Of a DNA stretch of 64,000 nt, positions 1-10,689 are shown one piece after another. The translations under genes were made by a program, and so were the position numbers. Position 1 is the first letter of the stretch, and the number at the start of each line of letters is the position of its first letter. This DNA comes from Plazaster borealis (Eukaryota > Echinodermata > Asteroidea > Forcipulatida > Labidiasteridae). The notes under the pieces are model-generated. The model was not told where the DNA came from and ran no database searches. It worked only from the letters and a program-made list of their open reading frames with translations. Location of the stretch: contig CM037470.1 in assembly GCA_021014325.1 (NCBI GenBank), positions 8,473,147 to 8,537,146 of the forward strand. Direction: 5' to 3'.

Positions 1-904
1 ATTTGTTATGTGCCTTGAACAACATACAGGAACAAATACTTTACATCCCATCCAAAGGATGAAGCAATTATGGTTAAGTTAATTATTAAGTATCTTGCTC
101 AAGGACAATAAAGTGCCGTGACCAAGACCTGAATCCACACTCCAACATTCAGATCTGTAGCCTAGTTCCACATAATACACCCCACTTAGTTCATTTGGTA
201 ACTTAATTCAATTATAGTTAAAGATAACAATTATGATTATGGATTTAGTAATTGAGAGCCTTAGACAGGAAGAAAAACCTTGTCTTTAGGAGCTGAATTA
301 TGTGGAGGGTTTTTCAGGATTGGACCATCTCCAACTTCCAGATCATCCAATACACTGTATCTCTGTCAGGTATTGACATAAATGTTCTTCACATACATGT
401 AGGCCCTATTTCTTGGCCATGGCATGCTAGAATCTCAGACTCAGGACTGGAATTTCATCTATGAGATGTATAAGCCGTTTTCATTTTGAAAAAGGGCACT
501 TGTATTAGAAAATCTTAAAGTTTATGGGAAATTTGTGAAGGGGCAACAGAGGCCATGGCCTCCGTGGCCTTCATGTATTTCCAGGACTTACCTCCCATAT
601 TAGTACAAGGGAAAAACATTGTGACAGCCTATCAATCTCTTGTACCGATAATCCCTTTTTGTCAAGCAAAAGGACTAAGTTATGGAATTACGGAAAACAC
701 AGTAATCCCTGGTAATTTTTTTTTTACTAAAAGGAAGATTTCAAGCTTGGAATGTCCCGGCATTAGAACACGTCCCCCACTTTTTAATATGCTTAATTTG
801 TGAATATTATCTGTGTTTTATCAACACACTGATGTGAGTTAAACACTGTATACTCAGAACTTTCACTGAGTCCTGTGATTGAAAGCCACAAAGCATACTA
901 CTCA
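1..904. other. Non-coding, no gene recognised
   Basis: AT-rich sequence. The only sizeable open frame (555-803, 82 codons) has no recognisable motif and no splice context, so I treat it as chance. No repeat was identified with confidence. Confidence 0.5.
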
Positions 905-1010
905 TAGATTTGCACCTACAACCTTTTACCATTCTACAACAGACATCTTACCACTAGACAACCGAGCTTGCAATGGTGGTCTAGTGGTAACACATTGTTG
1001 CGGACTATGA
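905..1010. repeat. Head-to-head pair of tRNA-like fragments
   Basis: On the - strand 909-972 reads like the 5' part of a tRNA (A-box-like TCTAGTGGTAAGA) followed by a degenerate B box. Immediately next to it, 975-990 on the + strand repeats GGTCTAGTGGTAA. The two form an inverted repeat with a short spacer. It is probably a decayed SINE pair; no functional tRNA cloverleaf can be drawn. Confidence 0.35.
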
Positions 1011-1504
1011 AGCATAACTTTTGTTGGCATGACGTCATAGGCACAGTTATATTTTTGCTCAATTAAGGGCACTGTTTCCCATCTTACACCAGAGAAAGAC
1101 CTCAAATTTGTCATCAGCCACAGTCGTAATTTCACCAATATTTTGATTATTTGAATGTGCCCAATGTTGTGAGTACTTTTATAGTTAAAGATAACAATTT
1201 TAAGTAAACTCTGAATCAGGAATTGTAGATTATAGGCTGGTAATTACTGTGAAATTTTGAATGTAAAAGGGATTAATTTTCTAAGCATGGCGCCAATGGT
1301 TATTCACTACAGATTACTGTAAATGTAGGGTAACATGACTAAAAGAATACAATAGTGTGTTTTTCTGAGGATAACAGTATATTTCAAAGTGAGGCTAAAG
1401 TGTGCGCTACAGTTGAATTGTTTTGAGTAAATGAAAAAAAGGGGAATCATACACAATTCGGACACACATTTGGGGATAAATTTGTTTACAATAATTATTA
1501 TTGT

Positions 1505-1740
1505 ATATGTTTGGTTTGCAGTAACACCATGTGTATCTACTCGCTAGGTAGATTTTGTTCTTTGAGAAGTTGTCTTGCTTATTAATCTACTGCCCCAGAG
1601 TAGAATATTCGGAATTCGGGAGACTTCTCAGTTCTGAAAAGAACTGTCCTTATTAACTACTACCTGGGTGGGAGGTAGGAAATCGGGCGGGACTACTACT
1701 TTCGCTATGAGGATCGGGGGGACTTCTCGTTAATAACTAT
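1505..1740 (-). mobile_element. Remnant of a Penelope-like element LTR
   Basis: This stretch aligns by eye with the inverted terminal repeat of the Penelope-like element at 54893-55110: it begins near GGTTTGCAGTAACACCATG, continues through the AGACTTCTCAGTTCTGAAAAG block, and ends after GGGACTACTACTTTCGCT. It has many substitutions and small gaps, so it is an old copy. No coding sequence is attached. Confidence 0.75.
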
Positions 1741-2169
1741 GACACTGCCGCAAATGTAAATTCAATCTCCAGTTAATTAGTTGATTGTAATTGCTATAGG
1801 CCTACATCAAATACTCGTGATTGTTTTGGTTCAATTTGATTATCACAGATCGAATGTGCTGATTGCATTGGTATCAAAACAAAGGGCATTGACATCAGTT
1901 ATTTGGTCATTGGTGGAGTATTTTGAGTAACATTCATCACACACATAACTTACCAATTTAAGTTGACTCCTTATTAAATCTTAGTTTCACAGTGGTTTTT
2001 CTAGGTGTCTTGGTAAGATCAAGTATCATAATTCAGTTAATGTTTTTAAGTCCAGCAAGTCATCTTGGTGAGATCATACGTATCTAAAACATGGAGGAAG
2101 GAAATACCTAGAATCAGTATAAACATTTTTGATATTCTCAGTGCATCATGGCAATTTGCTCCGACAGTA

Positions 2170-2640
2170 GAATGCTGGTCATCTCGCCCCCTTTAGAAAG
2201 CACGCCCCCAACAAAGTTGCCCCTAAGCTAGCTTGCCCTGTGTTGTAACAAAGTCACCCCATAGCAAGTGCTCCCCCAGACAATGATGCCCCCTTGCAAA
2301 GTCGTCCCCTCCAAACAAAGTCGCCACCAGGCACTATATATCAAGAAACAAGGTAAATGAAACAGTAAATTAATTTTCAATGTCGCACTAAATGCATAAT
2401 TGGATCTCGTATGCTTTTACTGAGAAAGGAAATTAATGAATTACCCAAGTATCTGCGTCCATTGTCACTGTGTCTATTGTCAGACTTTGCTTGGTGGTGA
2501 CATTGTCTGGGGACAAGATTGTAACAACCCAGGGCGAGCTCGTTATGTGAGTGACATTGTATGGCATGGGGCGACATTGTTGGAGGTGAGTTTTGTACTG
2601 CAAGAGTGCAAGGGGCAAGCAGCTGCAATAATTGTATCTC
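2170..2640. repeat. Foldback-like repeat with degenerate ~15-bp units
   Basis: The left arm (2170-2339) starts GAATGCTGGTCATCTCGCCC and is built of degenerate units of the form AAAGTCGCCCC. The right part (about 2480-2620) has the reverse-complement flavour (GGGGCGACATTGTTGG). The same left boundary recurs at 36779, and a reverse-oriented relative lies at 38520-38990. The architecture resembles sea urchin TU foldback elements, whose arms are short tandem repeats. The small open frames here, on both strands, are by-products of the repeats. Confidence 0.5.
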
Positions 2641-3754
2641 TTGGTCATGGCCCTGGCCTTGCCCTAAGTAAGAGTAAAATTGTACGAAAAAGATCAAAAC
2701 AAAATTGCAAAATATTATCCGACACTTCGTCGTGATGTAAGCCTCCGTCCGACAACCATTGGGACATACATGTACAATGTAGCCAAACCATCCAAGTCAA
2801 CAGTCAGTAGGCATATGTCGCGTGGTAGGAACTTCAACATTTGTGAAGTGCATGCACTATTTTGCAGCTTTTTTTAAACTATCTTAGCTATCTGTCCCTA
2901 ATCTAATGTCATGCTTTCCACAACTGCCAACAACCTCAGATCTTACTCACCATTTTCCATGACTTGCATGCAAATGGTTTCAACTGGTAGCCATTTTGAA
3001 GTTCAAAATTTTACTCACGATTGTGACATCACCATGTTCGAAACAGCTTCCCGACGACTGTTTGATGAAAACACAGCTTGCAGTGTAGAGTGCAGACTCG
3101 ATGATTCCAACGTGTGAATGTGTGGTGTCACACAACAGCAGCAACCTATGGGATCGAAAACAGCCATTTCAAACACGGTGACGTCACATTTGTGAGTCAT
3201 ATTTTAAACATCAAAAAGGCAACCACCAGTTGAAACTGTTTTGCACACTTGTAAGTCAATGGAGGCCATTATTTATCAGTGACTAATATTATTAGTATTA
3301 AGGAAAATTGTGAGTGAGAGGACTAAGTGTAGTTGGCAGTTATGGATAGCTGAGACATCAGAGAACATGGTTCTCTGACCTGATGTGATACTGTTAATCC
3401 GTTATTTGTTAAAAACGCTGCCCCACCGCACACATTTTTTAAGTTCCCACCACACCAACTCAGTGTACTTTGTAGTCGGGGGATATAGTTGCGATAATCA
3501 TAACCTTCAATCCTCCTGAGGGTTACGATTAGTTGGGATATTAAAGATCAAGGTTTACAATTAAATCACACTAACAACAGTAACACTGACACTGACATGA
3601 CTGTAGCGTGTGTGTAGCCCCACTTCTGTGCACAGTAGTGAGGCTAACAATTGACAGCTTCCCTACAGCTACTCCTAGAACTATGATGAGGTTCGTTCCG
3701 CTACGATTGATAGCTGAATGAATTTCATAGTTCTAGGAGGAATGCATGGAAACA

Positions 3755-4385
3755 GGTCAACTCGTTCCCAGGTCAACTCGTTCCCAGGTCAACTCGTACC
3801 CAGGTCAACTCATACCCAAAATATTGTACCCAAGTCAACCCGTACCCAGGTGAACTCGTACCCAAGTCAACTCGTACCCAAGTCAATTTTTACCCAAGTC
3901 AACTCATTCCAATTTATACTTTAATATAGGCCTATCGTTCATTTATATTCTTTGTTAAATCATTTTGTTCTCTTAATTTTGTATGTTGCAGGTAATGAAC
4001 AAGACTAACCGAATGACGCAATGAATACATGTCTTTGTGTTTTTAAAAATTAACCCTTTTGATGTTTTTAATCCAGCCTGTTTTTTAGCAGAAAAAAAGA
4101 TGAACATCAAATGCACGATATACTTTTAATATATAAAAATAAATAATATAATAATAATAATAATATTCCAACTTGCTTGAGATCGTCATGCAGATGGGGA
4201 ATTTATTGCCGCACGGAACTTCTGCTCTGTTTCAGCATACAACGTGCCTTACACGGTACGAGTTGACCTGGGTAAGAGAGTTGACTTGGGTACAAATTAA
4301 CCCGAGTACGAGTTCACTTGGGTACGAGTTAACCCTGGTCAGCTGGTACGAGTTCACCTGGGTACGAGTTGACTTGGGATTGCCC
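3755..4385. mobile_element. Foldback (TU-like) element, 16-bp tandem-repeat arms
   Basis: The left arm (3755-3912) is about nine copies of a 16-bp unit, GGTCAACTCGTACCCA with variants. The right arm (about 4255-4385) is the same unit in reverse complement (GAGTTGACTTGGGTACGA). About 340 bp of AT-rich DNA lies between them. Inverted arms made of short direct repeats are the hallmark of foldback elements such as sea urchin TU. A small inverted repeat around TAGAACTATGA (3675-3745) lies just outside the left arm. No transposase is present. Confidence 0.65.
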
Positions 4386-4500
4386 AGTAGCTAGAGGCAG
4401 TTCAAATCCTATATAGGATCTCGAACTGTCTCGAATCCTATATAGGATTTCGAACTGTCTCGAATCCTATATAGGATTTCGAACTGCCTCTACCTACCGG
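4386..4500. repeat. Tandem palindromic TATATA units in a larger stem
   Basis: Three copies of a ~30-bp unit, each containing the palindrome AATCCTATATAGGATT, lie inside an outer inverted repeat (GCCCAGTAGCTAGAGGCAG against CTGCCTCTACCTACCGGGC). The whole block can fold into one long cruciform. It joins the foldback element directly to the SINE that follows. Confidence 0.7.
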
Positions 4501-4690
4501 GCAATCTCGGTGGTCTAGTTGGTCTAGTTGGTAAGACATCTGCTCTAGAGTGGCAAAGGTCGTGGGCTCGAATCCCACCTGCCCACCCGAGATGCCTGTC
4601 CTGTGATTTTTGTTCACAGGACTCAGGAAAGTACCGAGTATACAGTGCTTTACACACATCGGTGTATGGGTAAAACCAAATATTATAATA
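4500..4690 (+). mobile_element. tRNA-derived SINE
   Basis: A tRNA-like head (A box within GGTCTAGTTGGTAAGAC, B box GGGCTCGAATCCCACC) is followed by an unrelated body that includes CAGTGCTTTACACACATCGG and an AT-rich tail. A degenerate relative of the body lies at about 31800-31950. The A-box region contains a tandem GGTCTAGTT duplication that would disrupt a working tRNA. Confidence 0.7.
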
Positions 4691-4759
4691 TTCTTAAAAT
4701 TTGTTATTAGACTTTATTTGAGTAATTGAACTTGAATTTGAAACTTAAAGTGCAGCTAC

Positions 4760-5240
4760 TGTAGGTATGTGAAGATCCGCATCGATCGCGGCCGCTATTT
4801 TCTGCCAGATTTGTGTTCCGCATCTACTGCGCGCGCTGGGCACATCCCCTTAAATTTGCATTCTGATTGGCTGTCGGCGATGATGACGTCATGGAAAATC
4901 GATGATGACGTAGTGGAGAATCCCCCTTTATCCGCCATGTTTTTTTTTCCGAATTGGCGAATGTTTTTACCTTCGCTGGAGAAGTTGAAAAAAATACAAG
5001 TTTTGACGGCACTAATATCACTCTTTTACTGAACCATACGTTATTAAAAGGTAAACCTACATATTAATTGTTATTCTGTCTTTAATATCTGAAAGTTTTG
5101 TCAGTTTTTATGGTTGCGAAAATGACTTACCCGGTGGCGAAAATGACTGACCCGGTCGCGGCTGCCGGGATTCGCGCGACCGGGTCGGGGCAATTGGCAT
5201 GAACGCGAGCCGAAAAAAGTCGCGTTTTCGGTCACAAAAT
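4760..5240. promoter_or_regulatory. CpG-rich patch with CRE sites, promoter-like
   Basis: Base composition shifts sharply to CpG-rich (CGATCGCGGCCGC near 4785; GCGCGC near 4830; several CGCG runs at 5150-5215). It contains an inverted CCAAT box (ATTGG at 4866-4870), a perfect CRE palindrome TGACGTCA at 4884-4891 and a half CRE at 4906. No coding exon could be tied to it. The 87-codon frame from 4769 is not a protein I recognise. It may be a promoter of an unannotated transcript or a distal PKNOX promoter. Confidence 0.4.
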
Positions 5241-5689
5241 CCCAATCAATTGCCTGTTAGAAAATGACGCTAATTAACGAGCTTCAAATGCTTGTAATTT
5301 CTTTATCAATTAAGACTTCTCAATAATTTTGGTATCACTGTGTAGGATTTTTCATGCTCTTTCCAGTGGTACTAATTGCATTCGTATTGGTTCACTTTGA
5401 ATTTTTTCTTCACATACCTAGCTACTGCTAGGACTGAGCGACAGCTCCGACTCTGAGCTGTTTTAGTAGTACAGACAGGTACCGTAGAGTGGTCCCGGTG
5501 TCATCATAGATAGGGAAATCTGTCCCCGGAGATTCTGTCCCCCATGGCTGAATGAGGATGATCTTCCTTCCTCCACGATTCGAAAGAGTGCGACTATGTT
5601 TGTAAACAGTCAGACATGACAGAATCTCCTGCCACACACCGGGGCGGTGGCAGCATGATGCCCGGGCACACATCCTTACGGATCCGGTT
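5241..5689. other. No gene recognised
   Basis: Mixed AT-rich sequence followed by a moderately GC-rich stretch (5420-5690). The longest open frame (5428-5673, - strand, 81 codons) shows no family motif. Confidence 0.4.
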
Positions 5690-5830
5690 TGTGGGGTACT
5701 GCTATTGTTGTTCTATTATTCCCTTTTCTGAAGAATTCCCTTGTGGGGCCCAATTGTTCCTATTGAAATGACCTTGTAAGTTGTGGGGTCAATTGTTCCA
5801 TTGTTGTCAGGACCCCACATATGCCCTTCC
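5690..5830. repeat. Dispersed repeat, also at 44090-44330
   Basis: The stretch around 5692-5735 (GTGGGGTACTGCTATTGTTG, then CCCTTTTCTGAAGAA) is the reverse complement of 44267-44325. A GTGGGG...AATTGTTCC motif occurs twice here. I do not recognise the family. Confidence 0.6.
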
Positions 5831-6469
5831 GTGTGTCCACTACGGTACTTGTTCACACCCATGTTCACACACGCACCACATCCAAACACTTCTGAAGTTG
5901 TTTTATGATACATGAAATTGTACCATTAAAAACACTACGAACACTTACCTGCTTACCCGACTTCTTGTTGTTATTGTTTTCATCTACACCGTAGGCTATT
6001 CAATACTATACCACCACCACCACAAACTACCTACTGCAGCTGGCTCACCATAAAAAACATCGATGTCCTTGCGTTTGGATTGGATCGCATTATCAACTAA
6101 GAACTATAGCGCCACCAATTGTTGAGAAAGGTTGCCATTCTCTGTTATTGTAAATAAAAAAATCAGTGATGCACGGTCGTCCGGGTGATACGGAAGCAGC
6201 GTTAAAGGCACTTTGAGAAGAAATTCACAATATTGTGACTTAGGCCTTTATCTCATAATTATGATTTAGCATAAGTCATGACTTGTGCCAATTAAGTCAT
6301 ATTTATAAGATATTATGTATGACTTGTACTGGGTCATAATTATGAGATGCAATTCATAATAATTGTTACTCTAAATTTCTTCCTCTCTCAATGTCATTTG
6401 ACATCCTTGGTTTCATCACAAGAAATTAATATACTCATACCAGGAGCTTCCTTATCATGCTCCATGCAA

Positions 6470-6735
6470 ATTATGGTAAAGTTTTCTTTGTTCAACACAA
6501 AATTATTCAAACATTTTATCCAGTCAGTTTCCCTTGTGGAATTTACTTTATTTGAAATAAAAAGTCGCATCCCTCTATAGCTGCTGCTGCTGTCGCTTGA
6601 ATGGCTGGCACCCCGAACAAAGACATCGACAAATAGGGAGACTGTCAACATAGGGCTAGCTAGCTCCGGATCCGGATGTTGCAGCTAGGTTCAAGTCCCG
6701 TTCTAGTGTTTTTTCTTTGTTCAACCCAAAATTAA
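6470..6735 (+). mobile_element. tRNA-derived SINE copy, damaged
   Basis: It shares the body (GAATGGCTGGCACCCCGAAC) and the 3' end (TTTTCTTTGTTCAACCCAAA) with the copies at 16425, 32025 and 42180. Its tRNA-like region at about 6648-6700 has lost much of the D-arm/anticodon part, but the B box (GGTTCAAGTCCCG) is intact. The same TTCTTTGTTCAAC tail motif also precedes it at 6483, as if units had been joined head to tail. Confidence 0.75.
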
Positions 6736-6779
6736 ACCGAGGTGAAAATTAGAGTCCGATCAGCGGGACGTAAATCATT

Positions 6780-7360
6780 TGTTTTACCTCCCCGAAGTAC
6801 TGGAGACTCCCCCAAGGTCGGCCTCAATGGGCCTACGAACAATCACTGTAATTCAGAATTTGAGGAAACCTGCCGTATTGAGAGCCGCTTACAATATGAA
6901 CCAGAAACACGGATGTAAACTCCTTTTTCATTTTAGCTTTCAGGATCCCACAGAACCAGGAGATAGAAGAAGTGTTTTGTTTAGTTAGTGCACTACCCAT
7001 CCTAAATAGACAACACGGGATGGATTTCGGCCGAATGACGAACTTAGGTAGGAATGGTATGTTGCTCACGGACACTGTCCACTGGCCCGCGACTAAACGA
7101 CAGGAACTTGAATGGATCCCTACATACCACTCGACCACGACGTGCTCCTTGTTTCACAAAGAACGACACAGATAGACACATTTTCGTTAGAACAGAGAAA
7201 TACGCGCAGCTTAGAAAGTATATTGACCCATTGCATAAGGGAATCTGAGCGTATCATGAGAAACGACGCGGGGGGGGGGTTAACATTAAGCCCCATTAAT
7301 TATTGGTTGGTTCTTTTGCAGATCGATGATAAGTGGTTCACGTTCAAGATCGCATAAAGT
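6780..7360. other. Cluster of short overlapping open frames, unexplained
   Basis: Several 60-100-codon frames overlap on both strands (for example 6833-7138 on the - strand and 7112-7357 on the + strand) in moderately GC-rich DNA. None has a recognisable domain. A possible acceptor (TTCTTTTGCAG) lies near 7320. It could be an exon of an unidentified transcript or a decayed transposon; I cannot tell. Confidence 0.25.
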
Positions 7361-8639
7361 CAGACTCTGGTTACACTTCCTTCTGGAGGTCTCGTGTCGT
7401 TGCACCTATCCACGGTTGCACGAGCAGGCGCACTATCAACAATAAATCAACTGGATATAGATGCACGCCCAATTCTTTTGTATGACAGAAAAATGCACAA
7501 GTAGCCGCTGGCGTTATAAAGCTATTTAAATCGTACACCAAAACATGAATAATTCATGACGGGTATGCGGACATTTTTATAGAAGGGGTGCACACACATT
7601 GTGAAGAGGGGAAGGTGTTTGAAAAGTCTGAGAAATGTCCACTCGTTTAAATCAATACCTCAACGAAGTGCGCCAACTAAGTTATTAGTTTACACCGACA
7701 CCGATAAAAAGAAAACAATCTAAAAGTTAATACTTGAAAGAGATTGAACATCCGTTTGATTTGCCATCAGGATGAATTTCGGGGGTTTATTATCCATTCA
7801 CATGCCAAGGCACATCTTCATGTTTTAGATATCGTGTATCTGTAGAGGTATTTTATATTGTAATAGATCGGGTGTCACTTATTTATTGTTTACTGGTGAG
7901 TTATTGACCTGTCTACGGGTAACTTCACGATTGATCTTACCCGGCTTGTTAATGCGAACAGCCGTATCAAAGCAAACAACTACTACGACATTTTCAAACC
8001 AAACCTGTGCGATGAAGTAGGCTGTCTTCCTTGCACGTAGTGTTCAAGGCCTCGCTGATGACGACACCGCAGTTTGTGTTGACTGAAATAATGTTGTATT
8101 GTTGTTCTGAGGTTTTTTTAAGGCTAGGGGCTTCATTATTAAAAACATACCTGGCAATTCACAAGTTTGATCACCTTCCACATTTCTTATTGAAAATATA
8201 AATTACTGTTCTTCAACAGTTGTCAAAGATTGTTAGTTTAGGGCCTAACTAAAAGAAATTAAAGCTCCTATAGGCCCAAACGCTTAGGAACTATATTGAC
8301 GTTTGTTTAAACCCAGCCATGTAAACAATATATAATAATATTGATAATAATTAATAAACAAATAATTTACACATGGAGCTAGTGATAGCTTATTTTGTGG
8401 TGTATGTACTTTATTGACTAACACACAGTTTATACCCGATTTCATTGAAAGCAGTGCTGCGCCCACAATGCCGTTCAGACGCCGGATGAGACTTCGATTT
8501 ATGTCCTGTTTTTCTGTGGCCGCAGTTCTTTATGTTTTCCTGTACAATACAATAATTTTACAGTTTAGGCCTATCATTTTATTCAACGGACCTTTAATGA
8601 TCAGGGAAGTTTGGTTAAATTTGGGGAATTAAACAAAAC
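7361..8639. other. No gene recognised
   Basis: AT-rich with short frames only. Nothing repetitive was identified by eye. Confidence 0.45.
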
Positions 8640-8936
8640 TATCCGGACGACTGCACGATGAGCATGACGACAGAGACCCCACCCCTCAACCTGCTCGTCT
8701 CCCCCCTCCCCAATTCCAAGGAAGAATGTTGTGCTTTCCGTGGCGGCCGTGTTCTTTTACTCCCAATTCTTCAAGTGCACCGGTCCATTTACCACGCCTC
8801 TACTGAATATTTGATAAACAAGCTTATGAATTATTCATTAAGTCACATGATGCGTGTCAATCACCTGCAGCGTTGTTGTACTGCACTCGCCGCCATAAAG
8901 CCATACGTCGTTTTGACGCGAGACTGACAATCCAAG
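8640..8936 (+). promoter_or_regulatory. Candidate PKNOX promoter / 5' UTR exon
   Basis: GC- and CpG-enriched relative to its surroundings, ending in a good splice donor (CCAAG|GTATGT, exon end 8936). It contains TGTCAATCA at 8855-8863, the reverse complement of TGATTGACA, the composite site bound by PBX with PREP/MEIS proteins. The next + strand gene is PKNOX, whose first coding exon opens at a splice acceptor (14609), so an upstream non-coding exon must exist. This is the best-looking candidate, by inference only. Confidence 0.4.
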
Positions 8937-8989
8937 GTATGTCACTCAATGTCTTATTTTCTGAATCCAGCCCTAGTCTGCTGTCATCT

Positions 8990-9622
8990 TTATAATTTAG
9001 CCATCTTTAACACCACCATATAAGTCAATGACTGATTAGTGAGCAAACACGAGAAAAGTGCCGCACACTTTTGGGCAAAGAAGATGAATTTATGAAGAAT
9101 TTTAACCAGTAGTTGTTCTCTGATTTCTTTGTTGAATGCCTGTTCGTTGTGTTGTGTTTGTGTGTTAATGGCAGATGAATATTTTTCTGTAATTTGGGAG
9201 GAGTCGTATAAACGACAGCTGCCGATTTCAACCTGTTTTGAACCGAGTACACTTGTTGGCAATAGAAACCCGGTGACTTGGCTTTTCTTGCATTGTTGTA
9301 TAACGATTGAATTATTTGGCTGTTTGGTAAAGGATGCGAATTTAGAAGCCATGAAAATTGTAGTTTTTATCGCGAAAATAGGGGCCAACAGTACATCATG
9401 TTTTTGTACCGTATGGTATGGCGGGTGGGTAGAGTGCAAAACTGCAGTGCAAGACAAGGCATGGGTGGGTATGTAATGTTGGGTCACTGCCATAAAGGAT
9501 ATCAGCCAGTGCAATGGTGCGGGTGGGCCACTGCACATACTAATGTTCAGATAGGTAGATGGCAATCCTGCCAACTGCTTCTTTAATAATGAGGCATTCT
9601 TTGTTTTGTTGTGTAGGTTCAT
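8990..9622 (-). other. 210-codon open frame, unrecognised
   Basis: An uninterrupted - strand frame of 210 codons, long for this AT-rich DNA. The translation is Thr/Ser/Lys-rich with no domain, repeat or clear signal peptide that I recognise. A 115-codon + strand frame overlaps it (9129-9476). It lies antisense to the presumed PKNOX first intron. It is either chance or a lineage-specific gene. Confidence 0.2.
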
Positions 9623-10308
9623 GGTTACATTTACACGACAAAACTACATTCATGAATGACTGTACTGGAATAAAAAAGCCAAATGGATCCAATGCATCGT
9701 GCATGGATATACAACAATATAAAGAATGAAGATTGCCTCATTAAAATAGGTCTATTTTGGTATCTATAGATAGGCTAGGCATGTGCCAGCATGTTTGCTT
9801 CACGAACCATGCACTAACTTAACAAACAAAATATTAATTACTTTTTGTTTACATACATTAGGCCTACTGGTATTTCTATCAGTTTTAATCAGAAATGGAA
9901 GGTTGGCCAAGTCACGACCAGTATTTCCTCCTCCACCATAATATGGTCATCATGACCCACACCCTATCGGAGTTTGATAGTGTTTTCTTAGTTGCTCATG
10001 GTCATGATGGTTGGAGTTATTCAGATTTATATTCCCAAGCAATTCTAACTGATTTTCATCGGGCCCTGCATTAACTGCACATTAAAATAATGTTTACTAA
10101 TATGCATAATTTACTATATTACTTACAATGTACAAGGTATATTCACTTCAAACAAAAACAACATTGGGTTTTGTTTTATGTTCACCGAGGGGGCCATCTC
10201 GGCTTCGCCTTGGGTCCCATTTGCCACTGAAGTGTACAAAACACCATGGATCCCGTCACAGCGTGCAGTAATTGTATCAAATAGATAGCGTCAATTCAAA
10301 GTGGTTAG
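9623..10308. other. No gene recognised
   Basis: AT-rich intergenic or intronic sequence without recognisable elements. Confidence 0.45.
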
Positions 10309-10689
10309 TTGTTGCGAGGGCAACGGCTGGGTACGGCTGATCTCAGGCGGTTCATGTTGGTCCATGACTTTAAGGACTTCAACTGTGTAGACCAGGATGC
10401 CAAGGCTGAGAAGAGGCAAGTGTGTGGGCTTCTGTGGAGAAGTGCTTGCGAGGTATTCTCAGGCTGGCTGGGTCTACAGGCTGATGGGGATAAGGCTGTT
10501 CGGGTCGCTACATTTGCGGGTGAATTTCATCATCAGAAAGTTTCAGCGAAGCTCGGCAGGTGTGATGCAAGAGAGAACAGGAAGGCATTCGACATGAGGA
10601 TGCCACTAACTAGTCTCATTGCTGAGTTGAGGGTAACATTGACCAACTTGCCATTGCTGACTTTTGGTAATTGGGAGGAGAAAATCTAA
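10309..10689 (+). other. 126-codon open frame in a GC-richer island, unrecognised
   Basis: Composition is G-rich on this strand, unlike the flanks, and the frame is open for 126 codons with charged, protein-like composition. A second + strand frame overlaps it (10397-10597). I recognise no family. It could be a captured exon, a decayed transposon frame or an exon of a non-coding RNA. Confidence 0.25.

Noticed and set aside
2377..2735. About 100-codon frames on both strands
   Set aside because: They overlap each other within short tandem-repeat sequence and have no motif.
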